Shown here one piece after another: positions 15,015 through 23,770 of a stretch of 64,000 nt of DNA (position 1 is the stretch's first letter; each line of letters opens with the position of its first letter). This stretch comes from Bradyrhizobium diazoefficiens USDA 110. GTDB lineage: Bacteria > Pseudomonadota > Alphaproteobacteria > Rhizobiales > Xanthobacteraceae. Made by a program: the position numbers and the translations under genes. The notes below the pieces were generated by a model. The model did not search any database and had not been told where the DNA came from. It saw only the letters and a program-made list of their open reading frames with translations. The stretch lies in assembly GCF_000011365.1 (NCBI RefSeq), contig NC_004463.1, forward strand, positions 372,001 through 436,000, read 5' to 3'.

Positions 15015-17678
15015 ATGGGCACATCGATCCGATGGACCGCGCGGATGCGCGCGCTGCTGCGCCGTTGGCGCGGGGCGCCGCTGACATGGCTGATCGTCGG
15101 CGGCTTCGTGCTGATGGCTGCAACCGCCATCGGCACCGCGCTCACCGTCGACCGCTTCCGGCAGAATGCGATCGAGAGCGGCCGCGACAGCCTGGAGAGT
15201 GCCGTCCGCCTGCTGGTCCGCCATTTCGACCGCGAGTTCGCGGATTTCGCGGTGCTCCAGAAGAGCGTCATCGCCGAGCTCGAAAGCCACGGCATCGCCT
15301 CCACCGACGTCTTCCGCAGCGAGATGGGCACCCTCGCCATGCACGAGGCGTTGCGCGCAAAAGCCAGCGGCTGGTCCGACGTCGCCGGCGCCAATGTGTT
15401 CGACGCCAACGGCGCGCTCATCAACTCGTCGCGGCGCTGGCCGGTCGCCGACATCTCGGTCGCCGACCGCGGCTATTTCAACCGCCTCAAATCCGACCCG
15501 ACCTCGCAGGAGGAGATCGAGGTCGTGCCCGGACGGTTCGGCAACGGACCGGCGATCGTGTTCGCGCGGCGCGTCTCCGGCCCCCATGGCGAATTCCTCG
15601 GCATGGTCTCGCGCGCGATCACGCCCGACCAGCTCGAATCCTTCTTTGCCTCGACGGGGCTCGGCGACGATTCCTCGATCGCGATGCACCACCAGAACGG
15701 CCAGCTGCTTGCGCGCATTCCGCATGTCGACGCGATGATCGGGCAGAACTACCACACCGGCTCCCCCGAGCAGAAAGCCGTGTTCGAGCGCACCTTCGTC
15801 ACGATGCAGCTCGCGAGCCCGATCGACGGCAAGGACCGCATCGTCGCCTCCCGCCTCCTGACCGGCGCGCCGCTGGTGATCGTTGCGACCAGGTCGCTGG
15901 ACGCGACGCTCGCCACCTGGCGCACGCAAACGAAATTCTTCGTCACCGTGGCCGTGCTGTCGATCGGCCTGCTCGTCCTGACGCTGTTCCTGATCTTCCG
16001 CCAGGTGACCCGCCGGCTCTCGCTGGAGAAGCAGCGGCTCGACACCGCGCTGAACACCATGACGCAGGGCCTTCTGATGTTCGACCAGGACGAGCGGCTG
16101 ATCGTCTGCAACCGGCGCTACATCGAGATGTACCACCTGTCCACCGACGTGGTGAAGCCCGGGGCCTATTTCCGCGACGTCATCCAGCACCGCCACGACA
16201 CCGGATCGTTCGACGGCGACGTCGATTCCTATTGCGACGGCATTTTGGGCAGTGTCGGACGGACCCAGAGCGCGATCGTCGAGACCGCCGACAGCCGCCT
16301 GATCGAGATCAAGAACCAGCCCGGCGCCGCCGGCGGCTGGCTTGCCACCCATGACGACGTCACCGAGCGCATCCGCGCCGACGAACGCATCGCGCATATG
16401 GCGCATTACGACGCGCTGACCGACCTGCCCAATCGCGTGCTGATGCGCGGCCATCTGGAACGCCGCGTGGCGGAGCTTGCCGAGGGCAAGCCGTTCGCGA
16501 TCCTCTATATCGACGTCGACGAGTTCAAGGGCGTCAACGATTCGCTCGGACACGAGGTCGGCGACGAGCTGCTGCGCCAGGTCGCGAACCGCCTGCGCGC
16601 CTGCGTCAGCGGCAACGACCTCGTCGCGCGGCTGGGCGGCGACGAATTCGCCATCGTCAAGGCCGGTACCCGCGACCAGGCCGAGCTGACGGCGCTGGCG
16701 GAAACGATCCTCAACGCATTGCGTGCGCCCGTGAACTGCAAGGGCCAGGAGGTTCCGACCGATGCCAGCATCGGCATCGCAATCGCGCCCGACCACGGCG
16801 ACAATCTCGACGACCTGCTCAAGCGCGCCGACCTGGCGATGTATGCCGCCAAATCCGAGGGCCGCCGCACCTTCCGCGTCTTCGTGCCCGAATACGACGC
16901 CAAGGCGCGGCTGCGCCGGCAGCTGGAGCTCGATCTGCGGCAGGCCCTCGCGCGCGGCGAGTTCGAGGTGCACTATCAGCCGCTGGTCGACCTCGCGGCC
17001 AATGTCGTGACCGGCTGCGAGGCGCTGCTGCGGTGGCACCATCCGGAGCGCGGCATGGTCTCGCCCGCCGACTTCATTCCGGTCGCGGAAGACACCGGAC
17101 TGATCGGCGAGATCGGCGAATGGGTGCTCAAGCAGGCCTGCACGGAGGCGGCCTCCTGGCCCGGCGATATCCACATCGCCGTCAACGTCTCGCCGGTGCA
17201 GTTCCGCTCCAAGACGCTGGCACTCAAGGTCGCCGCCGCGCTTGCCGAATCGGGCCTGGCGCCCGGGCGGCTCGAGCTCGAGGTCACCGAAACCGTCCTC
17301 ATTCGCGACGACGAGGAGGCGCTGACGATCCTCCAGCAGTTGCGCGAGCTCGGCGTGCGCATCGCGCTCGACGATTTCGGCACCGGCTATTCGTCGCTGA
17401 GCTATCTGCACCGCTTCCCCTTCGACAAGATCAAGATCGACCGCAGCTTCATCAGCGACATCGGCGAGCCCGAGGACTCCTCTCCGATCGTCCAGGCCGT
17501 GGTGCACATGGCCGCCGCCCGCCGCATGGCGACGACGGCCGAAGGCGTCGAGACCGAGGCGCAGCGCGAGGTGCTGCGCCAGCTCGGATGCAGCCAGATG
17601 CAGGGCTGGCTGTTCAGCCCGGCCGTCCCGGCCGCGAAGCTGAAGCGGTTGCTGTCGGCGCAGGCGGCCGCGGCTTAA
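15015..17678 (+). CDS. Membrane c-di-GMP enzyme: Cache-PAS-GGDEF-EAL
   Basis: An 887-residue protein. TM1 is at ~22-45, an extracytoplasmic Cache-like sensor fills ~50-300, and TM2 is at ~313-335. A PAS-like domain follows (~345-450), then GGDEF with the intact signature RLGGDEF (~541-545) and EAL with CEALLRW (~669), DDFGTG, KIDRSFI and AEGVET motifs. Both catalytic domains therefore look competent: a diguanylate cyclase and a c-di-GMP phosphodiesterase in one chain. The inhibitory I-site RxxD five residues before GGDEF is absent (SGND instead), so product inhibition at that site is not expected. The ATG follows GGGAGGG. It stands alone in its transcription unit. Confidence 0.92.
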   Translation: MGTSIRWTARMRALLRRWRGAPLTWLIVGGFVLMAATAIGTALTVDRFRQNAIESGRDSLESAVRLLVRHFDREFADFAVLQKSVIAELESHGIASTDVFRSEMGTLAMHEALRAKASGWSDVAGANVFDANGALINSSRRWPVADISVADRGYFNRLKSDPTSQEEIEVVPGRFGNGPAIVFARRVSGPHGEFLGMVSRAITPDQLESFFASTGLGDDSSIAMHHQNGQLLARIPHVDAMIGQNYHTGSPEQKAVFERTFVTMQLASPIDGKDRIVASRLLTGAPLVIVATRSLDATLATWRTQTKFFVTVAVLSIGLLVLTLFLIFRQVTRRLSLEKQRLDTALNTMTQGLLMFDQDERLIVCNRRYIEMYHLSTDVVKPGAYFRDVIQHRHDTGSFDGDVDSYCDGILGSVGRTQSAIVETADSRLIEIKNQPGAAGGWLATHDDVTERIRADERIAHMAHYDALTDLPNRVLMRGHLERRVAELAEGKPFAILYIDVDEFKGVNDSLGHEVGDELLRQVANRLRACVSGNDLVARLGGDEFAIVKAGTRDQAELTALAETILNALRAPVNCKGQEVPTDASIGIAIAPDHGDNLDDLLKRADLAMYAAKSEGRRTFRVFVPEYDAKARLRRQLELDLRQALARGEFEVHYQPLVDLAANVVTGCEALLRWHHPERGMVSPADFIPVAEDTGLIGEIGEWVLKQACTEAASWPGDIHIAVNVSPVQFRSKTLALKVAAALAESGLAPGRLELEVTETVLIRDDEEALTILQQLRELGVRIALDDFGTGYSSLSYLHRFPFDKIKIDRSFISDIGEPEDSSPIVQAVVHMAAARRMATTAEGVETEAQREVLRQLGCSQMQGWLFSPAVPAAKLKRLLSAQAAAA

Positions 17679-17957
17679 GCGCCGTTTGCGCAGGCGATGA
17701 CGGTGAAAACACCTCTCGCGCGGCCCGGAATAGGCTTCAGGTGGCGAATTGACGCGCACGGCGGCCTTATCGATTGACACGGCGGCCCGGGAGTGTTCAC
17801 GTCGTCCCCGAACTGTATCGCGGCGACAAGCAGCTCGCGTGTTCGAGGCCGGCGCTGAAGATCGCCGTCACTGTCATCCTCACGATCGCAATGAAGCTCC
17901 TGCGCAATCGGCTGCGTGCAGGACTGCCGTATTTCGCAGCCGGACGAGGAGACACAA

Positions 17958-18236
17958 TTGCAGGTACTTGTTCGCGACAACAATGTCGACCAGGCGCTTC
18001 GTGTCCTGAAGAAGAAGATGCAGCGCGAGGGCGTGTTTCGGGAAATGAAACAGCGGCGCTCCTACGAGAAGCCGTCGGAGAGAAAGACGCGCGAAAAATC
18101 CGAGGCCATTCGCCGCGCCCGCAAGCTCGCTCGCAAGCAGGCGATCAGGGAAGGCTTGCTGCCGGCGCCGCCGAAAAAGAAGCTTCCGGAGCGCAAGCCG
18201 CCGCTGCCGCAGACCGCTGCCAGGCCCGCGGGCTGA
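17958..18236 (+). CDS. rpsU: 30S ribosomal protein S21
   Basis: A 92-residue small-subunit protein recognised by its N-terminus, [20 protein letters not shown], the conserved S21 core, followed by [13 protein letters not shown] and a basic Ala/Lys/Arg tail typical of alphaproteobacterial S21. The TTG at 17958 is the likely start: it has GAGGAG six bases upstream and gives the usual N-terminus. A GTG at 17916 is in frame but would add 14 residues with no family support. S21 takes part in mRNA recruitment on the 30S subunit. It is a lone gene here, followed by the DnaA_N-like small gene. Confidence 0.92.
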   Translation: MQVLVRDNNVDQALRVLKKKMQREGVFREMKQRRSYEKPSERKTREKSEAIRRARKLARKQAIREGLLPAPPKKKLPERKPPLPQTAARPAG

Positions 18237-18339
18237 AACGGCGGCACGACAACGCCGTGAGACCGACCGGGCAATGAGAACAGGCCGGCATCGTTGCTGC
18301 GCATCTTGTATCCGGGAAGATGGTCCATATCTCATCGGC

Positions 18340-18600
18340 ATGATGAAGCTCACACTCGTCCAGGACCAGGCTATCCAGGCGCTCATGGCAGGCATCGTCG
18401 GCGCCGAGACGTTCGATCGCGTCTTCGCGGGCATCCGCTTCGACAATATCGAGGGCACGATGCTCTACGCCTTCGCCGGGAACGCGGAGGTCGCGTCCGA
18501 CATCGAGGACAGCTACTCGCCCTACATCGCCGCGGTCGCATCGCAGGTGCTGGACAAGCAGGTCGACGTCGTCATCGTGATGCCGAAAGTGCTGCAATAA
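18340..18600 (+). CDS. Small protein resembling a stand-alone DnaA N-terminal domain
   Basis: An 86-residue protein with tandem ATGs at 18340/18343. The pattern matches the DnaA domain I fold: helix with ALMAGIVGAETFDRVFAGI, a beta hairpin IEGTMLYAFAGNAEVASDI, then SYSPYIAAVASQVLDKQ and a final VDVVIVMP strand. In DnaA this domain binds partner proteins (DnaB, regulators) and self-associates. No AAA+ or DNA-binding domain follows. Without a profile search the assignment is tentative, but the order of helices, strands and the conserved aromatic and Ile positions fits well. It lies downstream of rpsU in the same direction with a ~100-nt gap. Confidence 0.75.
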   Translation: MMKLTLVQDQAIQALMAGIVGAETFDRVFAGIRFDNIEGTMLYAFAGNAEVASDIEDSYSPYIAAVASQVLDKQVDVVIVMPKVLQ

Positions 18601-18759
18601 GGTTCATCGAGCGAGACGGCGCAAGCTAGCTGTCCGTCTCGCCCCGCGGCATCGTCCCACCCTGCAGACCTCATGGCGCCACCAACAAAAGCCGTGGCGT
18701 GACCTCGAAATAAATCCGCGCTAACCTCTTGAGCACAAGAACAAGAGGAAACGCCAATC

Positions 18760-20454
18760 GTGTACGACTACATTATCGTGGGCGGCGGCTCGGCGGGGTC
18801 CGTGCTGGCCCACCGGCTCTCCGCAAAGAGTGCCAACAAGGTCCTGCTCTGCGAAGCCGGACAGGACACACCACCCGGCAACGAGCCGGCCGAGATCAGG
18901 GACAGCTATCCGGGCACGGCCTATTTCGATCCGCGCTTCCACTGGACGGAATTGAAGGTCACGACGCAGGTCGTCAGCCACAACAATCCGACCGAAGCGC
19001 GTCCTCCCTTGCGCAAATACGAGCAGGCGCGCGTGCTCGGCGGCGGCTCGTCGATCAACGGCCAGATGGCCAACCGCGGCGCGCCGACCGACTACGACGA
19101 ATGGGATGCGCGGGGTGCCGAAGGGTGGACGTGGAACGACGTGCTGCCGTTCTTCAAGAAGGTCGAGCGCGACCTCGATTTCGACGGCCCGTATCACGGC
19201 AAGGACGGCCGGATCCCGGTGCGCCGGATTCCGCGGGAGCACTGGACACGGCATTCGCAGGCCTTCGCCGATGCCTTCCAGCAGGCCGGTCATCAATTCG
19301 TGGCGGACCAGAACGGCGAGTTCGTCGACGGCTATTTCGCGGTGACGCACTCCAACCAGGCCGAGCAGCGCGTCTCCGCCGCGATGGGCTATCTCGATCG
19401 CGACACCCGCAAGCGCGCCAACCTCACGATCTCCACCAACACGCAAGTTCGGGAGCTGCTGTTCGAAGGCACGCAATGCGTCGGCGTGAAGGCCAGGGTC
19501 GACGGGCGGGAGCAGGAATTCCGCGGACGCGAGATCATTCTCTCCAGCGGCGCCATCCATTCGCCGGCGCATCTGCTCCGCGCCGGTATCGGCCCGGTCG
19601 GCCACCTCAAGGACATGGGGATTCCCGTGCTGACGGGCTTGCCGGGCGTCGGCCAGCGCCTGATGGATCATCCCTCGATTTCGCTGTCGTCCTTTGTCCG
19701 CCGCGGCGCGCGCATGAACGAGCATACCAGGCGCCACATGCAGCTTGGCCTGCGCTATTCGTCCGGGCTGTCAGGGGTGCCGAAGGGCGACATGTTCGTC
19801 GTCGTGCTCAGCAAATCGGCCTGGCACGCGGTCGGCGCGCAAATCGGCTCGCTGCTGACCTTCGTCAACAAGACCTATTCCGAGACCGGACAGGTCAAGC
19901 TTGCCTCGCGCGACCCTTCCGCAGAGCCGATCGTCGAGTTCAACCTGCTGTCGGACCGGCGCGACCTCGATCGGCTGATGAGCGGCTTCCGCAAGATGGC
20001 GGCGGTGCAGATGAGCGAAATCGTCAGGAAGGTGACGGACAAGCCGTTCCCGGCCGCCTATACCGACAAGGTCCGCAAGATCGGCGTGGTCAACACCGGG
20101 AACAAGATCCTGACCAGAGTCGCGGCGGCGCTCATGGACGGGCCGGCGGCGCTGCGTCACTATCTGATCGACAATTTCGTGGTCGAAGGCTTCACCTTCG
20201 ATGACGTGATGAACGACGACGAGGCGCTTGAAGCCTTCGTGCGCAAGGCGACCATCGGCGTGTGGCACGCCTCGTGCTCATGCCGCATGGGCCGGGCCGA
20301 CGATCCGATGGCGGTGGTCGACAACCAGGGCCGCGTCAGGGGTGTCCAGGGTCTGCGGGTCGTCGACGCCTCGATCTTCCCGGTGGTGCCATGCGCCAAC
20401 ACCAACTTTCCGGTGCTGATGTCGGCAGAGAAGATCGCTGCAACCATGCAGTGA
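18760..20454 (+). CDS. GMC-family FAD oxidoreductase (alcohol dehydrogenase-like)
   Basis: A 564-residue flavoenzyme. The Rossmann dinucleotide motif is at the N-terminus (YIIVGGGSAGSVLAHRL); the GMC signature regions follow as ARVLGGGSSINGQMANRG (~85-105) and SSGAIHSPAHLLRAGIG (~265). The catalytic C-terminal region carries the His in GVWHASCSCRMG and the Asn in NTNFPVLMSAEKI. Family members oxidise primary alcohols, choline, polyethylene glycol or hydroxymethylfurfural; the substrate here is not evident. The GTG start follows AAGAGGAAA. It is convergent with the 40-residue membrane protein gene, and an inverted repeat at 20471-20507 lies between them. Confidence 0.9.
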   Translation: MYDYIIVGGGSAGSVLAHRLSAKSANKVLLCEAGQDTPPGNEPAEIRDSYPGTAYFDPRFHWTELKVTTQVVSHNNPTEARPPLRKYEQARVLGGGSSINGQMANRGAPTDYDEWDARGAEGWTWNDVLPFFKKVERDLDFDGPYHGKDGRIPVRRIPREHWTRHSQAFADAFQQAGHQFVADQNGEFVDGYFAVTHSNQAEQRVSAAMGYLDRDTRKRANLTISTNTQVRELLFEGTQCVGVKARVDGREQEFRGREIILSSGAIHSPAHLLRAGIGPVGHLKDMGIPVLTGLPGVGQRLMDHPSISLSSFVRRGARMNEHTRRHMQLGLRYSSGLSGVPKGDMFVVVLSKSAWHAVGAQIGSLLTFVNKTYSETGQVKLASRDPSAEPIVEFNLLSDRRDLDRLMSGFRKMAAVQMSEIVRKVTDKPFPAAYTDKVRKIGVVNTGNKILTRVAAALMDGPAALRHYLIDNFVVEGFTFDDVMNDDEALEAFVRKATIGVWHASCSCRMGRADDPMAVVDNQGRVRGVQGLRVVDASIFPVVPCANTNFPVLMSAEKIAATMQ

Positions 20455-20470
20455 GGGATCCCGGCGGGAC

Positions 20471-20507
20471 GAGGTCCGGAAGCGGAGGCGAGTCCAAACC
20501 GGACCTC
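20471..20507. terminator. Inverted repeat between convergent genes
   Basis: GAGGTCCGG and CCGGACCTC, 9-bp perfect arms with a 19-nt loop, between the GMC gene and the small gene on the other strand. No T tract follows. A bidirectional terminator role is inferred from position. Confidence 0.4.
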
Positions 20508-20574
20508 GGACCGCAGACGTCGCCCTCGGGCGAAGCCGGCGATCGGGGAACAGCATCCCTGTCGGGACGAAAGT

Positions 20575-20697
20575 TCACATCAGCCGTTTGGCCGCGTGCA
20601 CTTCGACGAACTCGGCGTCGGGATGCGTGACGATGGTGGCGAACATGATGCCGCTGATGATCAGCGACCAGGCGGTGTCCCAATAAATCCAAAACAC
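20575..20697 (-). CDS. 40-residue membrane protein under an EcfG-type promoter
   Basis: A small protein beginning with GTG at 20697, preceded by GGAGG seven bases upstream. The sequence starts MFWIYWDTAWSLIISG, continues through a hydrophobic stretch to about residue 24 (single membrane span), and ends with a short charged tail (DAEFVEVHAAKRLM). Third positions are GC-rich like neighbouring genes. A GGAAC-N17-CGTT promoter at 20743-20768 would give a leader of about 40 nt, so it is probably a general-stress gene. It has no recognised family. The frame, ribosome site and promoter together support a real gene. Confidence 0.65.
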   Translation of the reverse strand: MFWIYWDTAWSLIISGIMFATIVTHPDAEFVEVHAAKRLM

Positions 20698-20742
20698 GTG
20701 CCAGCCTCCGTTTTGGCGTCCTCCGCCCGCGAGATCAGGGGT

Positions 20743-20768
20743 AACGGCGGGAAGGGGGCTGCCGTTCC
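20743..20768 (-). promoter_or_regulatory. EcfG (general stress sigma) type promoter
   Basis: On the minus strand: GGAAC (20768-20764), 17-nt spacer, CGTT (20746-20743), matching the alphaproteobacterial EcfG consensus GGAAC-N16/17-CGTT. The expected transcription start is near 20735, about 40 nt before the GTG of the 40-residue gene. The rest of the 20698-21009 gap shows no gene. Confidence 0.6.
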
Positions 20769-21009
20769 CTAGCGATCATGTGGCCCTGCGGCCTGAGATA
20801 GAGCAGAGGAAGCGCAGCGCTGTTCAAGTTTGTCGGAGAGACCTTGCGATCGGTTTAACCGGTGTGGCGCTTTGCCACGACATCCTCATCCCGCGGACCC
20901 TTTCATCCCCTTGGGCTGTGAACGAGTTCATAGAGGCGCGGCCGTTTGCAGTGCACGATGGTTCACACGCGCCCCGGCGCATCGAACATTCGACCGACGG
21001 ATTTTCGCC

Positions 21010-21147
21010 ATGCGCAAACGACTCGTCGCCTGGACCATCCTGACCTCGGCATTGCTCGCGGTCGTCGTGTGGACCGTGCTCGGGCCGCCCGACCATCCCG
21101 CCGGCCCGAATCTGCACTTCCGCAACCTGACGGCCGCGGTGCGGTAG
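21010..21147 (+). CDS. Small membrane or exported protein, 45 residues
   Basis: ATG at 21010 opens a 45-residue frame: positively charged start (MRKRLVAW), a hydrophobic segment ILTSALLAVVVWTVLG that could be a membrane anchor, then a Pro/His-rich tail (PPDHPAGPNLHF). It has the look of many small rhizobial membrane proteins, but no strong ribosome binding site is visible. No homologue is recalled. Reported with moderate confidence. Confidence 0.45.
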   Translation: MRKRLVAWTILTSALLAVVVWTVLGPPDHPAGPNLHFRNLTAAVR

Positions 21148-21280
21148 CCGCCTTCGGCGCGACGCAACCGATACCATTTCGGCATCGATCGATCTCATTT
21201 GGAATTTGGTGCGGCGAGGCGCCTGCCGCTATCCTCTGCGACAAAACAACAATGCCGCACTGGCCCCGAGGAGAACGCCC

Positions 21281-22405
21281 ATGCCGAGACCGACACGCTG
21301 CGTCGCATCCAAAACGCCCCGCGCTGCGATCGCCACCACCCTCGCCTTCCTTGCCCTCATTTCGGGAGTTCGCGCCGGCATGGCCGAGACCTTTGCCTAT
21401 GTCGGCAATGCCGACAGCAACGACATCAGCGTGTTCAAGCTGTCCGAAAGCGGCGAGATGACACCGGTGCAGACCGCCGCCTTCACGGGCGTCGAAAAGC
21501 CGGGCTCCTCGACGCCGCTCGCGATCACACCCGACCACCGCGTGCTCATTGCCGGCGTCCGCTCGCAGCCGTTCCAGGCGGTAAGTTTTGCGATCGACCC
21601 CAAGACGGGCCAGCTCAGCCATGTCGGCAACGGGCCGCTCGCCGACAGCATGGCGAACATCGCAACCGACCGCGGCGGCAAGGTCCTGTTCAGCGCCTCC
21701 TATGGCGGCAACAAGGTCGCGCTGAATCCGCTTTCCGCGAACGGCGTCGTTGGCGAGCCGAAGCAGGTGATCCCGACCGGGCTGAACGCGCACGCCTTCC
21801 TGCCCTCGCCCGACAACCGCTACGTGTTCGCGACCAATCTCGGCTCCGACCAGGTGCTGAGCTTCGCGTTCGACGTCACGACCGGTACGCTCACGCCGAG
21901 CGCTCCGCCGAACTACAAGGTGCCGGAAAAATCGGGGCCGCGGCACTTCGTGTTCCATCCGAACGGCAAGTTCGTCTATCTCATCCACGAACTGAACGGC
22001 GATGTCGCTGCTTTCACCTATGAGGCCAAGAGCGGCGCATGGGACGAGATCCAGCGCACCACCGCACTGCCGGAGGGTTTTAATGGGAAACCCTGGGCCG
22101 CCGACATCCACATCACCCCGGACGGGCGCTTCCTCTACGCCTCCGAGCGCACGACCAATACGCTCACCGCCTACAAGGTCGATGCGGCCAGCGGCAAGCT
22201 GACCACGGTCGGCAGCGTGCCGACCGAGAAGCAGCCGCGCGGCTTCAACATCGATCCGTCCAGCCGCTACCTCGCCGCGGTCGGCGAGCTGTCCGACGGC
22301 ATGACGGTCTATGCCATCGACCAGAGCAGCGGCGCGCTCAGCAAGCTGAAATCCTACCCCACCGGCAAGAAGCCGAACTGGGTGGAGTTCCTGAGCCTGC
22401 CGTGA
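21281..22405 (+). CDS. Exported lactonase-like beta-propeller (YbhE/Pgl family)
   Basis: A 374-residue protein from the ATG at 21281 (GAGGAG upstream; an in-frame start at 21206 lacks this). A signal peptide ends near AGMAETFAYVG. The body is a seven-bladed propeller of the 6-phosphogluconolactonase/carboxy-cis,cis-muconate cyclase type with repeating strands: FAYVGNADSNDISVFKL, PRHFVFHPNGKFVYLIHE, ADIHITPDGRFLYASERT and PRGFNIDPSSRYLAAVG. Export argues against the cytoplasmic pentose-phosphate role; a periplasmic lactone hydrolase is more likely, possibly linked to periplasmic sugar oxidation. Conserved HP/YxxxE motifs are present. It appears monocistronic. Confidence 0.87.
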   Translation: MPRPTRCVASKTPRAAIATTLAFLALISGVRAGMAETFAYVGNADSNDISVFKLSESGEMTPVQTAAFTGVEKPGSSTPLAITPDHRVLIAGVRSQPFQAVSFAIDPKTGQLSHVGNGPLADSMANIATDRGGKVLFSASYGGNKVALNPLSANGVVGEPKQVIPTGLNAHAFLPSPDNRYVFATNLGSDQVLSFAFDVTTGTLTPSAPPNYKVPEKSGPRHFVFHPNGKFVYLIHELNGDVAAFTYEAKSGAWDEIQRTTALPEGFNGKPWAADIHITPDGRFLYASERTTNTLTAYKVDAASGKLTTVGSVPTEKQPRGFNIDPSSRYLAAVGELSDGMTVYAIDQSSGALSKLKSYPTGKKPNWVEFLSLP

Positions 22406-22462
22406 GGGGCCGCGGCCGGCCTAAGTAATCATCCGTAATTTCAAAGTCCGGGGCTTTTCATC

Positions 22463-22487
22463 ATATGACGGTCATGGACCGTCATAT
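22463..22487. promoter_or_regulatory. Perfect inverted repeat over the start of the zinc-ribbon gene
   Basis: 11-bp arms ATATGACGGTC / GACCGTCATAT separated by ATG. The first ATG of the small gene (22465) lies in the left arm and a second in-frame ATG (22474) is the loop. It could be a DNA operator or an RNA hairpin that hides the start codon. Confidence 0.45.
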
Positions 22488-22644
22488 TGTCTTCAAGTGC
22501 CCCCAGACCGGCATGAACGTGCAGCATCGGCTTGGCGACGAGCCGGCCGATCGCACGCACGTGTCCGTACCCTGCCCGGCCTGCACGCGGCTGCATCTGA
22601 TCGACCGTTCCTCCGGCAAGCTGCTCGGCGATCGCCGAAGCTGA
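22465..22644 (+). CDS. Small zinc-ribbon-like protein, 59 residues
   Basis: Frame ATG 22465 to TGA 22644. The protein has a CPQTG knuckle near the start (FKCPQTGMNVQH) and a second pair in VPCPACTRLHLID, giving one Cys plus a Cys-x-x-Cys pair with two His, suggesting a small metal-binding (zinc-ribbon) fold. Similar short proteins are frequent in Bradyrhizobium and of unknown function. An alternative ATG at 22474 would give 56 residues. The palindrome over the start may regulate it. Confidence 0.65.
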   Translation: MTVMDRHIVFKCPQTGMNVQHRLGDEPADRTHVSVPCPACTRLHLIDRSSGKLLGDRRS

Positions 22645-22868
22645 CCGGCAGCCAGGCAGAACCGTCGCATCCCATCTCGAACCACGAGTTGTGCGGCCGC
22701 CGCGCCCTGCCCGGCGGCGAGCGAACCTGTTCTCCAATCCCGCGACTAATCAAAGACTTGCCGCGGCAGCCCCGGGCGGCGCGGCATCCCGCTTTGGGAC
22801 AACGCTGCCGTAGTCCTTGCCGCTGCCATCTGCTATCGATTGGAGGCATAGCCCCCGTGGAATTTCCG

Positions 22869-23759
22869 ATGCGCCATTTGCCCCGTGCCGCTGTTCGAGC
22901 CCTGTTTCCCGCAACCATCGCCGCAGTGCTCGTCTTCGGCCAATATCCGGCCGGAGCCGCCGATGACGACGCGCCCAAGGGGCCGGCCGTCACGGTGCTG
23001 AAGGTCGCAAAATCCTGCTTCTCCGACATCGTCGAGGCCACCGGCACAATCATCGCGCGCGAGGAGACCTCGGTGCGGCCCGAACGTCCAGGCCTGAAGG
23101 TAACGGAAGTGCTGGCGGAAGCCGGCGAGACCACCACCGCCGGCCAGGTGCTGGCGCGCCTCGCGCTGCCCGAAGGCGGCACGCTTCAGGTCACCGCGCC
23201 GGTCGCGGGTGTGATCGCCACCTCGACCGCGCAGATCGGCAACCTCGCCTCGGCCAAGGGCGAGGCACTGTTCACGATCGTGGCGCGCAGCGAATACGAT
23301 CTCGTCGGCCTCGTGGCGACGACCGACATGCGCAAGCTCGCAGTCAATCAGCAGGCGACCGTGCGTATCGCCGGCGCCGGCGACATCGACGGCAAGGTGC
23401 GCCGCATCGGGCCGACCGTCGAGCCGAACATCCAGCAGGGCATGGTCTATATCGGCATCTCCTCGCAGAAGCGGCTGCTGCTGAATGCGAGCGGGCGCGC
23501 GCTGATCAAGACCGGGCAGAGCTGCAACGTCGCGGTGCCGCTGACCTCCGTGCAATATTCGTCCGCCGGCACCGTGGTGCAGGTGATCCGCCGCAACCGC
23601 GTCGAGACCAAGCGCGTCGAGATCGGCTTGATGTCGGGCGGCAATATCGAGGTCCGCGACGGCCTCAACGAAGGCGACGTCGTCGTCGCTCGCGCCGGCG
23701 CACTACTCCGCGAAGGCGATCCCGTGCGCCCGGTGATGGCCGCGGAAGCGGCGAAGTAG
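22869..23759 (+). CDS. Orphan RND-type periplasmic adaptor
   Basis: A 296-residue HlyD/AcrA-type adaptor with a signal peptide (AAVRALFPATIAAVLVFGQYPAGAA). It is a clear paralogue of the protein at 354: both have a motif of the form VxK-x-CFSDxVxxTG near the start of the mature protein (VLKVAKSCFSDIVEATG here) and the same order of lipoyl halves (LKVTEVLAEAGETTTAGQVLARL; VTAPVAGVIATSTAQIG). The C-terminus ends NEGDVVVARAGALLREGD. Unlike its paralogue it has a cleavable-looking signal and no pump gene follows; the next gene is on the opposite strand beyond two hairpin repeats. It may serve a pump encoded elsewhere. The upstream open frame to 22497 is not supported by a start signal. Confidence 0.85.
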   Translation: MRHLPRAAVRALFPATIAAVLVFGQYPAGAADDDAPKGPAVTVLKVAKSCFSDIVEATGTIIAREETSVRPERPGLKVTEVLAEAGETTTAGQVLARLALPEGGTLQVTAPVAGVIATSTAQIGNLASAKGEALFTIVARSEYDLVGLVATTDMRKLAVNQQATVRIAGAGDIDGKVRRIGPTVEPNIQQGMVYIGISSQKRLLLNASGRALIKTGQSCNVAVPLTSVQYSSAGTVVQVIRRNRVETKRVEIGLMSGGNIEVRDGLNEGDVVVARAGALLREGDPVRPVMAAEAAK

Positions 23760-23770
23760 CAGCCACGATC

